64,000 nucleotides of DNA from Ureibacillus xyleni (lineage in GTDB: Bacteria > Bacillota > Bacilli > Bacillales_A > Planococcaceae), in the NCBI RefSeq assembly GCF_900217795.1, contig NZ_OBMQ01000002.1, forward strand, positions 248,001 through 312,000. Direction: 5' to 3'. Below the pieces are notes generated by a model. The model saw only the letters and a program-made list of their open reading frames with translations, ran no database searches and was not told the origin of the DNA. Of the stretch, positions 1 to 8,876 are shown piece after piece (the first letter of the stretch is position 1; each line of letters starts with the position of its first letter). The position numbers and the translations under genes were made by a program.

Positions 1-1026
1 GTACTAATACCTGATACAACAAGTGAGTCTGAAGTTACTGAAATAGCGAATGCGATTTTAAAAAGTTTAACAGATCCATTTTATATTGACGACTTTGAAT
101 TATTTATTACAACTAGTATTGGTATTAGCATGTTCCCGATTATCGGAAATGATGATGTGGATTTAATGAAAAAGGCCGATATTGCTTTATATAAAGCGAA
201 GGAATTAGGCCGCAATATGTACCAAATGTATGACGCCTCAATGAATGTTAAAAACTATCAATCGTTAATACTAGAGAGAGACTTACGAAAGGCTATTTTA
301 AACGAGGAATTTATTGCTTATTTCCAACCAAGAGTAGATGCACGGACGGGAAAAGTAACAAGTGCTGAGGCTTTAATTCGTTGGAATCATCCACAAGTTG
401 GCTTAATCTCTCCTTTAGAATTTATTCCTTTAGCTGAAGAAACGGGACTCATCATACCGATGGGAAAATGGATGAAAAAGAGAGTATGTGAGCAGTTAGT
501 TACATGGAGAGAAGCAGGACTTCCATTAGTGCCGATTAGTGTTAATATTAGTTCGCAACGTTTTCTACAAAAAAACTTTGCGATGGAAATTCGAGAGTTA
601 TTGGAAGAGTATAAATTAGAGGGTAAATACTTAGAAATAGAAATTACTGAAAACTCTATTATGAAAAATGAAGAAACGGTTACGAAGACGTTAAGAGAAT
701 TGAAGGAACTTGGTGTGAAAATTTACATCGATGACTTTGGTACAGGGTATTCTTCTTTTAATTATTTAAAAACTTTCCATCTTGATGGCGTAAAAATAGA
801 CCGTTCCTTTATACAGAACATTTCATCAGAATCTGAAAATGCAAGTATTACAACAGCCATGATCAAAATGGCGCAACATTTAAAACTAGATGTTATTGCA
901 GAAGGTGTAGAAACTGAAGGGGAGTTAAGTTATTTACTCGAGCAAAATTGTAATGAAATGCAAGGATATTACTTTGGAAGACCTTGTCCAATCGATGAAT
1001 TTGAAAATAAATATTTAAAAGGATAA
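1..1026 (+). CDS. GGDEF-EAL cyclic-di-GMP protein, 5' truncated by the window edge
   Basis: The reading frame is open from base 1, so the gene begins outside the window; 341 residues are visible. The first ~75 residues are the end of a GGDEF domain (the TSIGISMFP and ADIALYKAKELGRN segments). A full EAL domain follows: EAL at about residues 123-125 in AEALIRWNHP, then IDDFGTGYSS, a KIDRSFI segment, AEGVETE and QGYYFGRP. All signature acidic residues expected of an active c-di-GMP phosphodiesterase appear present. Whether the GGDEF half is active cannot be judged because its GG(D/E)EF motif is outside the window. A diguanylate cyclase (about 25 kb) and a PilZ protein (32 kb) in the same window indicate c-di-GMP signalling. 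Confidence 0.95.
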   Translation, partial: VLIPDTTSESEVTEIANAILKSLTDPFYIDDFELFITTSIGISMFPIIGNDDVDLMKKADIALYKAKELGRNMYQMYDASMNVKNYQSLILERDLRKAILNEEFIAYFQPRVDARTGKVTSAEALIRWNHPQVGLISPLEFIPLAEETGLIIPMGKWMKKRVCEQLVTWREAGLPLVPISVNISSQRFLQKNFAMEIRELLEEYKLEGKYLEIEITENSIMKNEETVTKTLRELKELGVKIYIDDFGTGYSSFNYLKTFHLDGVKIDRSFIQNISSESENASITTAMIKMAQHLKLDVIAEGVETEGELSYLLEQNCNEMQGYYFGRPCPIDEFENKYLKG

Positions 1027-1034
1027 GTATTGCT

Positions 1035-1074
1035 AAGCTTAAAGTGTCAATTATGGCATTTTAGGCTTTTTCCT
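1035..1074 (+). terminator. Intrinsic terminator after the GGDEF-EAL gene
   Basis: An imperfect stem (AAGCTTAAAGTGTCA against TGGCATTTTAGGCTT, with G-U pairs) is followed by a T-rich run, 10 bases after the stop codon. Confidence 0.6.
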
Positions 1075-1153
1075 TTTAATCCGTAAAATTGTAAATTCCT
1101 CCTTGCCTCATGTATGATTAATAAAGATGAAATCAACTAGGAGTGATTGGGGT

Positions 1154-2215
1154 ATGGAGATTGGTTTAACAACTTTTGTTGAAACAACACCAGATGTAAA
1201 AACAGGGAAAGTAATTAGCCATGCAGAACGTATTCGAGAAGTGCTCGAAGAAATTATTTTGGCAGATGAAGTAGGTTTAGATGTTTATGGAGTAGGTGAA
1301 CATCACCGAAAAGACTATGCTTGTTCCACTCCGGCAGTGCTATTAGCTGCTGCTGCTTCACGAACAAAAAATATTCGATTAACAAGTGCCGTTACAGTAT
1401 TATCATCCGATGACCCGGTACGTGTTTTTCAAGAGTTTTCAATGGTAGATGCGATTTCCAATGGTCGTGCTGAAATTATGGCTGGTCGCGGTTCTTTTAT
1501 CGAATCATTCCCGCTTTTCGGCTATGATTTGCAAGATTATGATGAATTATTTGAGGAAAAGTTAGATTTACTTCTCCAAATTACAGAAAATGAAATAATC
1601 AATTGGGAAGGTCGTCATCGTCCGTCAATTCCAAATCGTGGTGTATATCCTCGTCCGGTACAAAATCCGCTTCCTGTATGGATTGCAAGTGGCGGTACAC
1701 CTCAATCTGTAGCCCGTGCAGGTATGCTTGGTTTACCCTTAGCATTGGCGATTATTGGGGGTAGTCCATTACAGTTTGCAGCCCTTGTAAAGCTATATTA
1801 TCGATCTGCCGAAAAAGCAGGCCATGATGTATCAAAATTAACAGTTGCTTCCCATTCACATGGTTTTGTTGCACAAACAACAGAGGAAGCAGTAGAAAAG
1901 TTCTTCCCACCGACACAATATGCAATGAATGTATTAGGAAGAGAGCGCGGTTGGGGACAATATACACGTGATACTTTCGATTATGCTAGAAGTTTAGAAG
2001 GCGCATTATATACTGGTGACGTAAAATCGGTAGCTGAGAAAATCATTTTGCTCCGTAAGAAAGTAGGCATTACTCGCTTCATGCTCCACTGTCCAGTTGG
2101 ATCCATGCCACACGAAGATGTAATGAAATCCATTGAATTATTAGGGAAAGAAGTAGCCCCGATTGTTCATGACGAAGTAGCTCGTTGGGAAGCTGCGGGA
2201 ATGCCAGAAGAATAA
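1154..2215 (+). CDS. LLM class flavin-dependent oxidoreductase (luciferase-like)
   Basis: A 353-residue protein with the bacterial luciferase-like fold, an F420/FMN-dependent monooxygenase superfamily. Recognisable stretches are the N-terminal EIGLTTFVE strand, DVYGVGEHH, RLTSAVTVLSSDDPVRVFQE, GRAEIMAGRGSF and PVWIASGGTPQS. These fit the subgroup of small-substrate flavin oxidoreductases of unknown physiological role. An in-frame ATG exists at 1127, but AGGAG at 1139-1143 places the likely start at 1154. It is a single gene between two terminators. The substrate cannot be told from sequence. Confidence 0.93.
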   Translation: MEIGLTTFVETTPDVKTGKVISHAERIREVLEEIILADEVGLDVYGVGEHHRKDYACSTPAVLLAAAASRTKNIRLTSAVTVLSSDDPVRVFQEFSMVDAISNGRAEIMAGRGSFIESFPLFGYDLQDYDELFEEKLDLLLQITENEIINWEGRHRPSIPNRGVYPRPVQNPLPVWIASGGTPQSVARAGMLGLPLALAIIGGSPLQFAALVKLYYRSAEKAGHDVSKLTVASHSHGFVAQTTEEAVEKFFPPTQYAMNVLGRERGWGQYTRDTFDYARSLEGALYTGDVKSVAEKIILLRKKVGITRFMLHCPVGSMPHEDVMKSIELLGKEVAPIVHDEVARWEAAGMPEE

Positions 2216-2231
2216 CATCATAGGGTACAAT

Positions 2232-2263
2232 AAAAAGCTAGTGACTTCTCACTAGCTTTTTTA
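2232..2263 (+). terminator. Intrinsic terminator
   Basis: A perfect stem AAAAAGCTAGTGA / TCACTAGCTTTTT with a four-base loop and T tract, 16 bases after the oxidoreductase stop. It is symmetrical enough to serve the leftward DUF4177 gene too. Confidence 0.85.
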
Positions 2264-2286
2264 ACATTCAAGAAGGAATCCTCAAA

Positions 2287-2478
2287 TTATTTTTCTACTT
2301 TTCTCTTAAAAATGAGTTCAAAATAGGCAGACATCCCATATGATGCAGTGCTTGGTGAGAAGATTTGTACTAATTCCCACCCTTGCTTTTCGTGCTCCTC
2401 AACAATTTCATGATAATCTTCTTTTGGCTTTTTGCCGAAGTTTGTTAAATCTACTTTTATAAACTTGTGTTCATACAT
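2287..2478 (-). CDS. DUF4177 domain protein
   Basis: A small soluble protein of 63 residues matching the DUF4177 pattern: a short N-terminal strand (YEHKFIKVDL), the helix YHEIVEEHEKQGWELVQIF, and a C-terminal strand (YFELIFKRK). The Gly-Trp-Glu-Leu-Val core is the usual hallmark. An in-frame upstream start would add eight residues, but an AGGGGT ribosome-binding site just before 2478 favours the shorter form. Function unknown. Confidence 0.85.
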   Translation of the reverse strand: MYEHKFIKVDLTNFGKKPKEDYHEIVEEHEKQGWELVQIFSPSTASYGMSAYFELIFKRKVEK

Positions 2479-2697
2479 TTTTAACACCCCTTCTAAGAAC
2501 AAATTTTATATAAATTAAGAAAATATGTATATATGTTAAGTTCTAGTTTGATTTGATTAAAAGGAAAAATATTGTTACTTAAATACTATAAAAAACATAA
2601 TTTGCTTTAATTTTGTAACAAAAATCTACTATCTATTATTTGGGAGTATGGTATTATTTAATAGTTAATTTTGTTGTTTCTATCAGGGGGAAACTTC

Positions 2698-3774
2698 ATG
2701 TTTTTTAAAAATAAACTGTCAAAAAACAAAGTGGTAATAAATGTTGAACAGTTAGAAGATTTCTTAAAAGAAAAAGGTGGGAACCATGTTTCGCATTTAT
2801 TTTTCTTAAAAGATAAAGAAGTTTTTTGGACAGAAGAGAAAAATGTATTAATTGTATATAAAAAGTTTGGTAAAAAATTATTTGTTTTAGGAGACCCAAT
2901 TGGGGATGAGTGCGATATACAAAATGCGATTAAAGAATTTTGTGTATACAGTAACACCATGGGATTAACACCAATTTATTATCAAATAAGCCCACAGTAT
3001 ATGCAATATTACCATGAGTCGGGGTATCGCTTTCTAAAACTAGGCGAAGAAGGAATTGTCGATTTACAACAATTTTCACTAGAAGGTAAAAAAGGTGCAA
3101 AATTACGAACAAGAATGAATAAGTTCATTAAGAATTCCTTTTCATTTCAAGTTGTACAACCGCCATTTTCATATGAACTACTTACTGAATTAAAGCAAAT
3201 TTCTGATTCATGGTTAGGTTTTGAGAAGGAAAAAGGTTTTTCTGTTGTTTCTTTTCAAGAGGATTATGTTTCGCGTTCGCCCATTGCACTGCTTTATGGA
3301 CCCGAGGGAAATGTTTTAGCTTTTGCAACTTTAGCAACGGACTACAAACAGAAAATAACGATTGACTTGATGAGAAGTTTTGCTGAGAGTCCACATGGTA
3401 CGATGGATGTACTATTTATACATATATTTCGTTGGGCAAAGGAAAACGGTTATCAGTTTTGTAGTTTAGGAATGTCACCCCTTTCAAGTGTTGGACATTG
3501 TGAGCATTCTTTTACAAGTGAAAAATTAATTCGCCTCGTCTATTTATATGGTAATAAGAAATATAATTTTAAAGGATTGAAGGAGTTTAAAGGCAAGTTT
3601 GCTTCTGTATGGGAGCCGAAATATCTTGCATATAAAAAAACTTCTTTACCGTTCACCTTTATCCAATTATTGCTACTCATAAATCGCACAGAAAACCAAA
3701 AAAACCGTACATCAGAGCATGGAACTATATTAAAAAAACGAGAAAGAAAATTACTTTCTCGATCATTAAACTAA
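2698..3774 (+). CDS. Stand-alone MprF-type lysyl-phosphatidylglycerol synthase domain (DUF2156)
   Basis: A 358-residue protein that corresponds to the cytosolic C-terminal synthase domain of MprF, an acyl-CoA N-acyltransferase-like fold that moves an aminoacyl group from tRNA onto phosphatidylglycerol. Supporting segments are LFVLGDPIGDE, YYQISPQYM, KLRTRMNKF, TIDLMRSF, GTMDVLF and FCSLGMSPLSSVG. The multi-spanning flippase half of MprF is absent. The start at 2698 follows a GGGGG ribosome-binding site; an upstream in-frame start at 2671 is less likely. A GtrA-family membrane protein follows after 21 bases, probably as one operon. The aminoacyl donor and lipid acceptor are not readable; DUF2156 members also have other, unknown roles. 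Confidence 0.85.
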   Translation: MFFKNKLSKNKVVINVEQLEDFLKEKGGNHVSHLFFLKDKEVFWTEEKNVLIVYKKFGKKLFVLGDPIGDECDIQNAIKEFCVYSNTMGLTPIYYQISPQYMQYYHESGYRFLKLGEEGIVDLQQFSLEGKKGAKLRTRMNKFIKNSFSFQVVQPPFSYELLTELKQISDSWLGFEKEKGFSVVSFQEDYVSRSPIALLYGPEGNVLAFATLATDYKQKITIDLMRSFAESPHGTMDVLFIHIFRWAKENGYQFCSLGMSPLSSVGHCEHSFTSEKLIRLVYLYGNKKYNFKGLKEFKGKFASVWEPKYLAYKKTSLPFTFIQLLLLINRTENQKNRTSEHGTILKKRERKLLSRSLN

Positions 3775-3795
3775 ACGCGTTGGAGAGGATCCATA

Positions 3796-4179
3796 ATGCT
3801 CTTACAAAAAGATTTATATATTAAATTCGTAAAATATAGTCTTGTCGGTGTTGTTTGTACACTTATTTATTTTGTTTCTGTGTTTGTATTGGTAGAAGGG
3901 TTTCATAATGAACCGATATGGGGTACTGCTATTGCATTTATTATCATGACGATTTTTTCATTTTACTTAAACAAAAAATTTACTTTTGGAAGTAATTTTT
4001 CACGTAAAAAATTTATACGATTTTTAATTGTTTCCACATGTGGCTTTACATTAAACTTTGCTATTATATTTCTCATTGTAAATGTATTATCGTTACATTA
4101 TGTTGTTGGTGAACTCGTGACGATATTAGTTATTCCAGTTGTAAATTTCCTTCTAAATAATTTTTGGACATTTCAATAA
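3796..4179 (+). CDS. GtrA family membrane protein
   Basis: A protein of 127 residues with four predicted membrane segments (roughly 12-33, 41-60, 76-95, 99-120) and the GtrA signatures FVKYSLVGV near the N-terminus, FYLNKKFTF in the middle and NFLLNNFWTF at the C-terminus. GtrA proteins are linked to moving lipid-linked sugars across the membrane or to teichoic-acid glycosylation. The ribosome-binding site GGAGAGG precedes the ATG. Pairing with the MprF-type synthase domain suggests it handles the modified lipid (inference). Confidence 0.92.
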   Translation: MLLQKDLYIKFVKYSLVGVVCTLIYFVSVFVLVEGFHNEPIWGTAIAFIIMTIFSFYLNKKFTFGSNFSRKKFIRFLIVSTCGFTLNFAIIFLIVNVLSLHYVVGELVTILVIPVVNFLLNNFWTFQ

Positions 4180-4212
4180 CAAATGCCTTTGGAGATATTC
4201 AGGGTTATATAT

Positions 4213-4250
4213 AATGCAGGGGTATTTGCTCCCTGCATTCTTTTGATTTT
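4213..4250 (+). terminator. Intrinsic terminator
   Basis: The stem AATGCAGGG / CCCTGCATT with a nine-base loop is followed by a T-rich tail, downstream of the gtrA-type gene. Confidence 0.8.
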
Positions 4251-4375
4251 TCTAGAAATAAAAATAAAAGGTTTTTAAGTCTCAGGTCTTAGTTGAAATT
4301 ACGTTTTAGGGTCATTCCGTGCTTTTTATACTTCTTGTATTCTTAAGTTAATCAAATGTTGAAAGGAAGATTATT

Positions 4376-5146
4376 ATGAACAAGAAGTTTTTCATAATTG
4401 GGATATTGCTATTTGCAATCATTACAGTTACTGTCATAAATATTTTTTCTAAAAATGCTCCTAAAGAAGTTGAAATAAAGCAAAATTTCTCCCATGTAGA
4501 AGTTGAGACGGATAATGCGGATATTGTTTTCATTGCCTCTAAAGGGGAAACTGCAAAAATAGAGCTTGAAAATGGCAATAGCAAATATAAATTAAATGCT
4601 AATGTAAAAGGTGACACTTTAGAAATTGAAATCGACCATAAATGGTTCAAACTATTTTCCTTTGATTTCTTTTCAAAAACACCAATATTAAAGGTGTATC
4701 TCCCAGAAAACCTCGCAGGAACAATTAATGCTGAAACAGATAATGGTACGATAAAAGCTAGTGACCTTGCTTCAAAAGAATTTTCCGTAGAAACTAATAA
4801 TGGTGAAGTTTATTTAAGTAATTTAAAAGTAACTGCGCTTTTTGCAGAATCGGATAACGGAGAAATTTTTTTAGATAACATTGATGGTGAAATTGTTGGT
4901 GAATCTTCTAATGGCGATATTTCCTTGAAAAATAAAACATTAAATCAGCCAGCCGATTTAGAAACAAATAATGGGACAATTTTTATACAGACAAAAAATG
5001 CACCACAAAATGTTAAAATAGAAGCAGACACAGATAATGGAGAAATTATTGTTTTAGGGAATTCAAATTCAACGACTATATTTGGGGAAGGTAAAGAACT
5101 TATCAAATTAAAATCCAATAACGGGGATATTATTGTAGAAAACTAG
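4376..5146 (+). CDS. DUF4097 family beta-strand repeat protein, membrane anchored
   Basis: A 256-residue protein. One N-terminal membrane segment (about residues 5-23) acts as signal anchor, and the rest is predicted outside the membrane. Repeating units of the form E-(T/S)-D/N-N-G-x-(I/V), spaced about 20 residues apart (TDNGTIKASD, TNNGEVYLSN, SDNGEIFLDN, SSNGDISLKN, TNNGTIFIQT, TDNGEIIVLG, SNNGDIIVEN), are the right-handed beta-helix pattern of DUF4097/DUF4098. Relatives occur with envelope-stress loci, but here it is a single gene after its own intergenic region. Function unknown. Confidence 0.88.
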   Translation: MNKKFFIIGILLFAIITVTVINIFSKNAPKEVEIKQNFSHVEVETDNADIVFIASKGETAKIELENGNSKYKLNANVKGDTLEIEIDHKWFKLFSFDFFSKTPILKVYLPENLAGTINAETDNGTIKASDLASKEFSVETNNGEVYLSNLKVTALFAESDNGEIFLDNIDGEIVGESSNGDISLKNKTLNQPADLETNNGTIFIQTKNAPQNVKIEADTDNGEIIVLGNSNSTTIFGEGKELIKLKSNNGDIIVEN

Positions 5147-5153
5147 AATATAT

Positions 5154-5233
5154 AGAAAGAGGAAGAAGCCCATGATGAACATGAGCCCATCTTGTTGTGG
5201 TTAGTTAAAAGAATCTTCCTCTTTCTTTTTAAA
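5154..5233 (+). terminator. Possible long-loop terminator overlapping an opposing gene
   Basis: A perfect 13-base stem (AGAAAGAGGAAGA at 5154-5166, TCTTCCTCTTTCT at 5214-5226) ends in TTTT. The loop is 47 bases, long for an intrinsic terminator. The right arm lies inside the last codons of the leftward DUF1540 gene. Confidence 0.4.
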
Positions 5234-5368
5234 TGTTTTACAATCTGTTTCCTCACTATTTGATGCTTCGTTTCGGCTAGCAACAACATAAATTTTTGTT
5301 GCATCGCATTTATTACCAGAAGCCCAATACGTGCAACTGTTTACCTCACAAAGAACGTCTGAAGCCAC
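5201..5368 (-). CDS. DUF1540 domain small Cys-rich protein
   Basis: A 55-residue protein: GTG start at 5368 behind a strong AAGGAGGTGGA ribosome-binding site, stop at 5201-5203. It matches the DUF1540 pattern: DVLCEVNSCTYWASGNKC, then KIYVVASRNEA and a final ETDCKTF, giving four cysteines (residues 7, 12, 21, 43) that could bind a metal. DUF1540 proteins are common short proteins of spore-forming Firmicutes with no proven function. Its 3' end runs into the putative terminator of the convergent DUF4097 gene. Confidence 0.85.
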   Translation of the reverse strand: MASDVLCEVNSCTYWASGNKCDATKIYVVASRNEASNSEETDCKTFKKKEEDSFN

Positions 5369-5539
5369 AAAATCCACCTCCTTATATCCCTAATATTTAC
5401 AAGTTATATACATTTAATACCATATTCTATACTGTCTTAAAGGAATTTAGTGAAGCAAAAAGAATACAATAAATAGTATTGGGTTAATTATTTTCCACTT
5501 GGTAGAAATGCAAATTTTAAGTAAAGGTGAATCATTTAT

Positions 5540-7915
5540 ATGAATGATGTGTTTGTGATTAATGCTGATTTAACTTATCAAGGTGCCATGCAGAAAGCTG
5601 CAAAGTACTATGAAGATTTATATAAAGAAATAATTAATAAAAAATATGATCAGACTTTAATTAATGATTTTCTATCGTGGAAAGGTAATCATATTCATCA
5701 TCCTAAATTGTTTTCTTACTTTAGTAGCAAAAATCGAAAACCAAGTACAAAAGAGTATCATCAATATATACAATGGCTTGATTTTACAAACAAATTGGAC
5801 AGTTATTTGGATCGTAGTGTTTCTTATTTATACTTGCGTGATTTAGGAAAGAAATTAGATGATCCTAAAACTGAGGAGAAAATTCAAAAGGAAGTTGCGC
5901 GACTAAAAAATCAATTAATCAATTCCACCAACAATGAAAAGAGTGACTTCTTCCATATGAGTGCTTTATTTAGAAAGGCTCAAAAAGAAGGAATTGAACT
6001 TACTTTTGTTTGGCTAATGGACAAATTGAATGGGGTAGCAAGCAACATACCAGAAGGATTAGATGCGGTAAATGCAAGAAGAAAGTTAATTAAAATTATT
6101 GCAGGTGTATTGATGCACACAGTGGATGAAATGGAAGAAGGAGATCCAGCTATTCGTGCAACAAAATTAGATGAAGCAATTCGATTAGGATATTCCTATG
6201 GATTAACTTACCCTTTCATCGATGATTTGCTGGATTCTCAAATTTTATCCGAACAAGAAAAAATTAATTATTCCGAGATTATACGAACAGCATTATTAAC
6301 TGGAACGGTACCGAGGCTTGGGGAAGAATGGGAGAGCGAGAGACTTCAATTTATGCAGTATATCCACTCCGAGCTTCATGAGGCGTTTGAATATATAAAA
6401 TCCCATCAAACAAATGAAACCATTCATGAATTTTTTGAGCAAGCTTATGTATTTTTTTATTCCCAAGAAATTGACCGAAGAAAAAATTTAGCAAGAAGCG
6501 ATTATTCAAATGAAGATCTTTATATTCCTATTATTTTAAAATCCTCCTCATCCAGATTAATTGCACGGTCCATCTTAACTGTTTCTAATGATGATGGATT
6601 TGAAGAACGGACATTTTTATATGGTATTTACAATCAACTTGCAGATGATTTTGCCGACATGTTTGATGATATGAAAGAAGAAGCTGTGACGCCATACACG
6701 TACTATTGGAAGCATCATAAAATCCGTCCAGATTTAATTAATCCCTTTGAAATGTATTGGGCGGTAATTAAAAACCTGATTCATAACGTATATGAATCTG
6801 ACCCTAAAACGAAAGATGTCATATTAAATCGAGCAATTAATGGATTAAAGCGTTTTAAAGAAAAACATGGACAACAAAAATATAATGAAGTTATGGATCG
6901 ATTTGCATCTGGCTTCCCAAAATTTAATAAGGTACTACAAAAGATGGTAGACTCCGCTGATGATGTTGACTTTTTTGATAAATTATTAAGAGATCATATG
7001 ATAACTATTTTGAAAGATGAAAGCGACGAGCAGGAGCGATTTAAAGAAACGGTAAATGCTGTAAGGGATCATCTAAATCAACATTTGGAAATTACGGATG
7101 ACGCTCAATTTACGATTTTTAAAGATACGATAAATGAAGCAGCAAATTATAGTTTATCAACTGGAGGAAAAAGGTTAAGACCAATTATTACTTGGTTTAC
7201 TGGTGTAAAAATTTATGGCTTGGATGAGGATACTATTCTCCCCCTTCTAAAGTCTTTAGAGTACATGCATACAGCTTCCCTTATTTTTGATGACTTACCA
7301 TCTCAAGACAATGCTTCGATAAGAAGAGGGCATAAAACAGTACATGAAGTATATAATGTAGCTGTTGCAGAATTAACCGGGATTTTCCTAACGCAAAGGG
7401 CAATTGAAGAGCAATCATTTCTTAAGAAGTTTGAAACAGAAACAGTACTTAAGTTAATACAATACACCGCTCATATGACTTCAAATATGTGTAAGGGCCA
7501 AGTGATGGATCTGGAGTCTAAAGGAAAGGCTTTAACATTGGAGCAATTAAATACAATGTGTTTTTATAAAACGGGCTTAGGTTTTGAAGCAGCCCTTGTG
7601 ATGCCAGCAATTTTAGCGAACGCCAAGGAAGCTGAAATACGTGCACTAAAAAAGTATGCAAAACATGCTGGAATTGCATTTCAAATTAAAGATGATTTAC
7701 TCGATGTTGATGGGATTACAATTGAATTAGGAAAACAGGCAGGAAAAGACTATGAAAATAATAATTCTACTTTTGTATCGGTTTTAGGCGTTGAAAGAGC
7801 AAAAATAGAAATGTGGGAGCACTACTGTATCGCTCTTGAAACGATAGAAGATATCCCATCTGATACAAGTTTTTTAAAGTATATATTAAATTATTTAATT
7901 TATAGAGACCATTAA
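5540..7915 (+). CDS. Two-domain isoprenoid enzyme: N-terminal terpenoid-synthase-like, C-terminal polyprenyl diphosphate synthase
   Basis: A protein of 791 residues, over twice the usual ~300 of a prenyl diphosphate synthase. Residues ~500-790 are a clear trans-prenyltransferase: GGKRLRP at 542-548, first Asp-rich motif DDLPSQD at 584-590 followed by RRG, second motif DDLLD at 718-722, and GKQAGKDYENNNST. The usual GDALL stretch is degenerate. The first ~480 residues are helical and carry their own pair of acidic motifs, DDLLD at 228-232 and QLADDFADMFDD at 366-377, spaced as in class I terpenoid synthases. The ATG follows AAAGGTGA. It is a single gene between two intergenic regions. C-terminal chemistry is near certain in type; the N-terminal role is inferred. 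It might be a terpene cyclase, a second prenyltransferase or a regulatory half. Confidence 0.85.
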   Translation: MNDVFVINADLTYQGAMQKAAKYYEDLYKEIINKKYDQTLINDFLSWKGNHIHHPKLFSYFSSKNRKPSTKEYHQYIQWLDFTNKLDSYLDRSVSYLYLRDLGKKLDDPKTEEKIQKEVARLKNQLINSTNNEKSDFFHMSALFRKAQKEGIELTFVWLMDKLNGVASNIPEGLDAVNARRKLIKIIAGVLMHTVDEMEEGDPAIRATKLDEAIRLGYSYGLTYPFIDDLLDSQILSEQEKINYSEIIRTALLTGTVPRLGEEWESERLQFMQYIHSELHEAFEYIKSHQTNETIHEFFEQAYVFFYSQEIDRRKNLARSDYSNEDLYIPIILKSSSSRLIARSILTVSNDDGFEERTFLYGIYNQLADDFADMFDDMKEEAVTPYTYYWKHHKIRPDLINPFEMYWAVIKNLIHNVYESDPKTKDVILNRAINGLKRFKEKHGQQKYNEVMDRFASGFPKFNKVLQKMVDSADDVDFFDKLLRDHMITILKDESDEQERFKETVNAVRDHLNQHLEITDDAQFTIFKDTINEAANYSLSTGGKRLRPIITWFTGVKIYGLDEDTILPLLKSLEYMHTASLIFDDLPSQDNASIRRGHKTVHEVYNVAVAELTGIFLTQRAIEEQSFLKKFETETVLKLIQYTAHMTSNMCKGQVMDLESKGKALTLEQLNTMCFYKTGLGFEAALVMPAILANAKEAEIRALKKYAKHAGIAFQIKDDLLDVDGITIELGKQAGKDYENNNSTFVSVLGVERAKIEMWEHYCIALETIEDIPSDTSFLKYILNYLIYRDH

Positions 7916-7918
7916 AAT

Positions 7919-7960
7919 AGGGTTTCCATGGATGAATTAACCACGGAAACCCTGTTTTTT
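7919..7960. terminator. Bidirectional intrinsic terminator
   Basis: The stem AGGGTTTCC / GGAAACCCT (7919-7927, 7945-7953) with a T tract on the + side sits between convergent genes: the isoprenoid synthase and the EamA transporter. Confidence 0.8.
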
Positions 7961-8876
7961 ATTGAATCTGTTCTATTTTATTAGTCGAATTGTTTGAAAA
8001 TGTTTGCTTTTTCCCGTAGAAGTTTACAACCAATACACCTGAGATTGCAACGAGTCCTCCGATTAGTGTGAGGGAGGAAGGTAATTCACCCAACCAAATC
8101 CAGGCAACAATAATAGCGATAACCGGTTCAAGGTAAAGGATACTTGATACTGAACTTGCATTTGCCAAGGAAAGCGCTATTGCCCATGTGAAATAAGCGA
8201 TAGCAGTTGGGAAGATCCCGATATAAATTGAAGTTAAATTTGCTTCCAAAGTTGCTGTTTGAATTGTTGTAAAGAACCCGGGTGCAAACAGTAAAAATGG
8301 AATCGTTCCGGCCCAAGTACAATAAGCTGTTAACTCAATGGCACTATATTTCTTAAAGAATGGTTTTTGGTATACAAAAAAGATGGAAGTTGCTATTGCA
8401 GCTAGAATCGTTAAAAAGACTCCAGGAGCAATACCTAAGGATGTATCACCAGAACCGAGGGCAATTAGAATGATGCCGATAAAGCCAAATCCTAAACCAA
8501 TCCAACCAACTTTTCCCAGCCGTTCTTTTAAAATAATGATGGCAAGTATTGTAGTAAAGATTGGTCCGGAACCGATTAACATTCCTGCTGTTCCTGCACT
8601 AATTGTTAATTGGCCATTAGTAGCACATATATGATAGCCACTAATCCCAACCCATCCTAGAAGCATAATTTTCCAAAAGTCTTGCTTTTCAGGTATGCGT
8701 ATTTTCATACTTGGGATAAAAGCAATCATGACAAAAATTGCTGAGGCTATTAAAAAACGAAATAAAATGAGATGTCCTGCAGAGTAGCCACCTTGTAAGC
8801 TAACACTATTTGCTGCAAAAGTTGATCCCCATATAACAACAGTGAATAGTCCTAATAATAAAGCTTTCGAATTCAA
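7959..8876 (-). CDS. EamA family (DMT) transporter
   Basis: A protein of 305 residues with about ten membrane helices in two EamA repeats (roughly residues 8-140 and 150-290). The first repeat contains WGSTFAANS and ISAGTAGMLIGSGPIFTTI, the second IFPTAIAYFTWA and the terminal YLEPVIAIIVAWIWLGE. These are the drug/metabolite transporter family hallmarks, with most members exporting metabolites or amino acids. Substrate unknown. It is transcribed alone, leftward; a second EamA gene is at about 26 kb. Confidence 0.93.
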   Translation of the reverse strand: MNSKALLLGLFTVVIWGSTFAANSVSLQGGYSAGHLILFRFLIASAIFVMIAFIPSMKIRIPEKQDFWKIMLLGWVGISGYHICATNGQLTISAGTAGMLIGSGPIFTTILAIIILKERLGKVGWIGLGFGFIGIILIALGSGDTSLGIAPGVFLTILAAIATSIFFVYQKPFFKKYSAIELTAYCTWAGTIPFLLFAPGFFTTIQTATLEANLTSIYIGIFPTAIAYFTWAIALSLANASSVSSILYLEPVIAIIVAWIWLGELPSSLTLIGGLVAISGVLVVNFYGKKQTFSNNSTNKIEQIQ

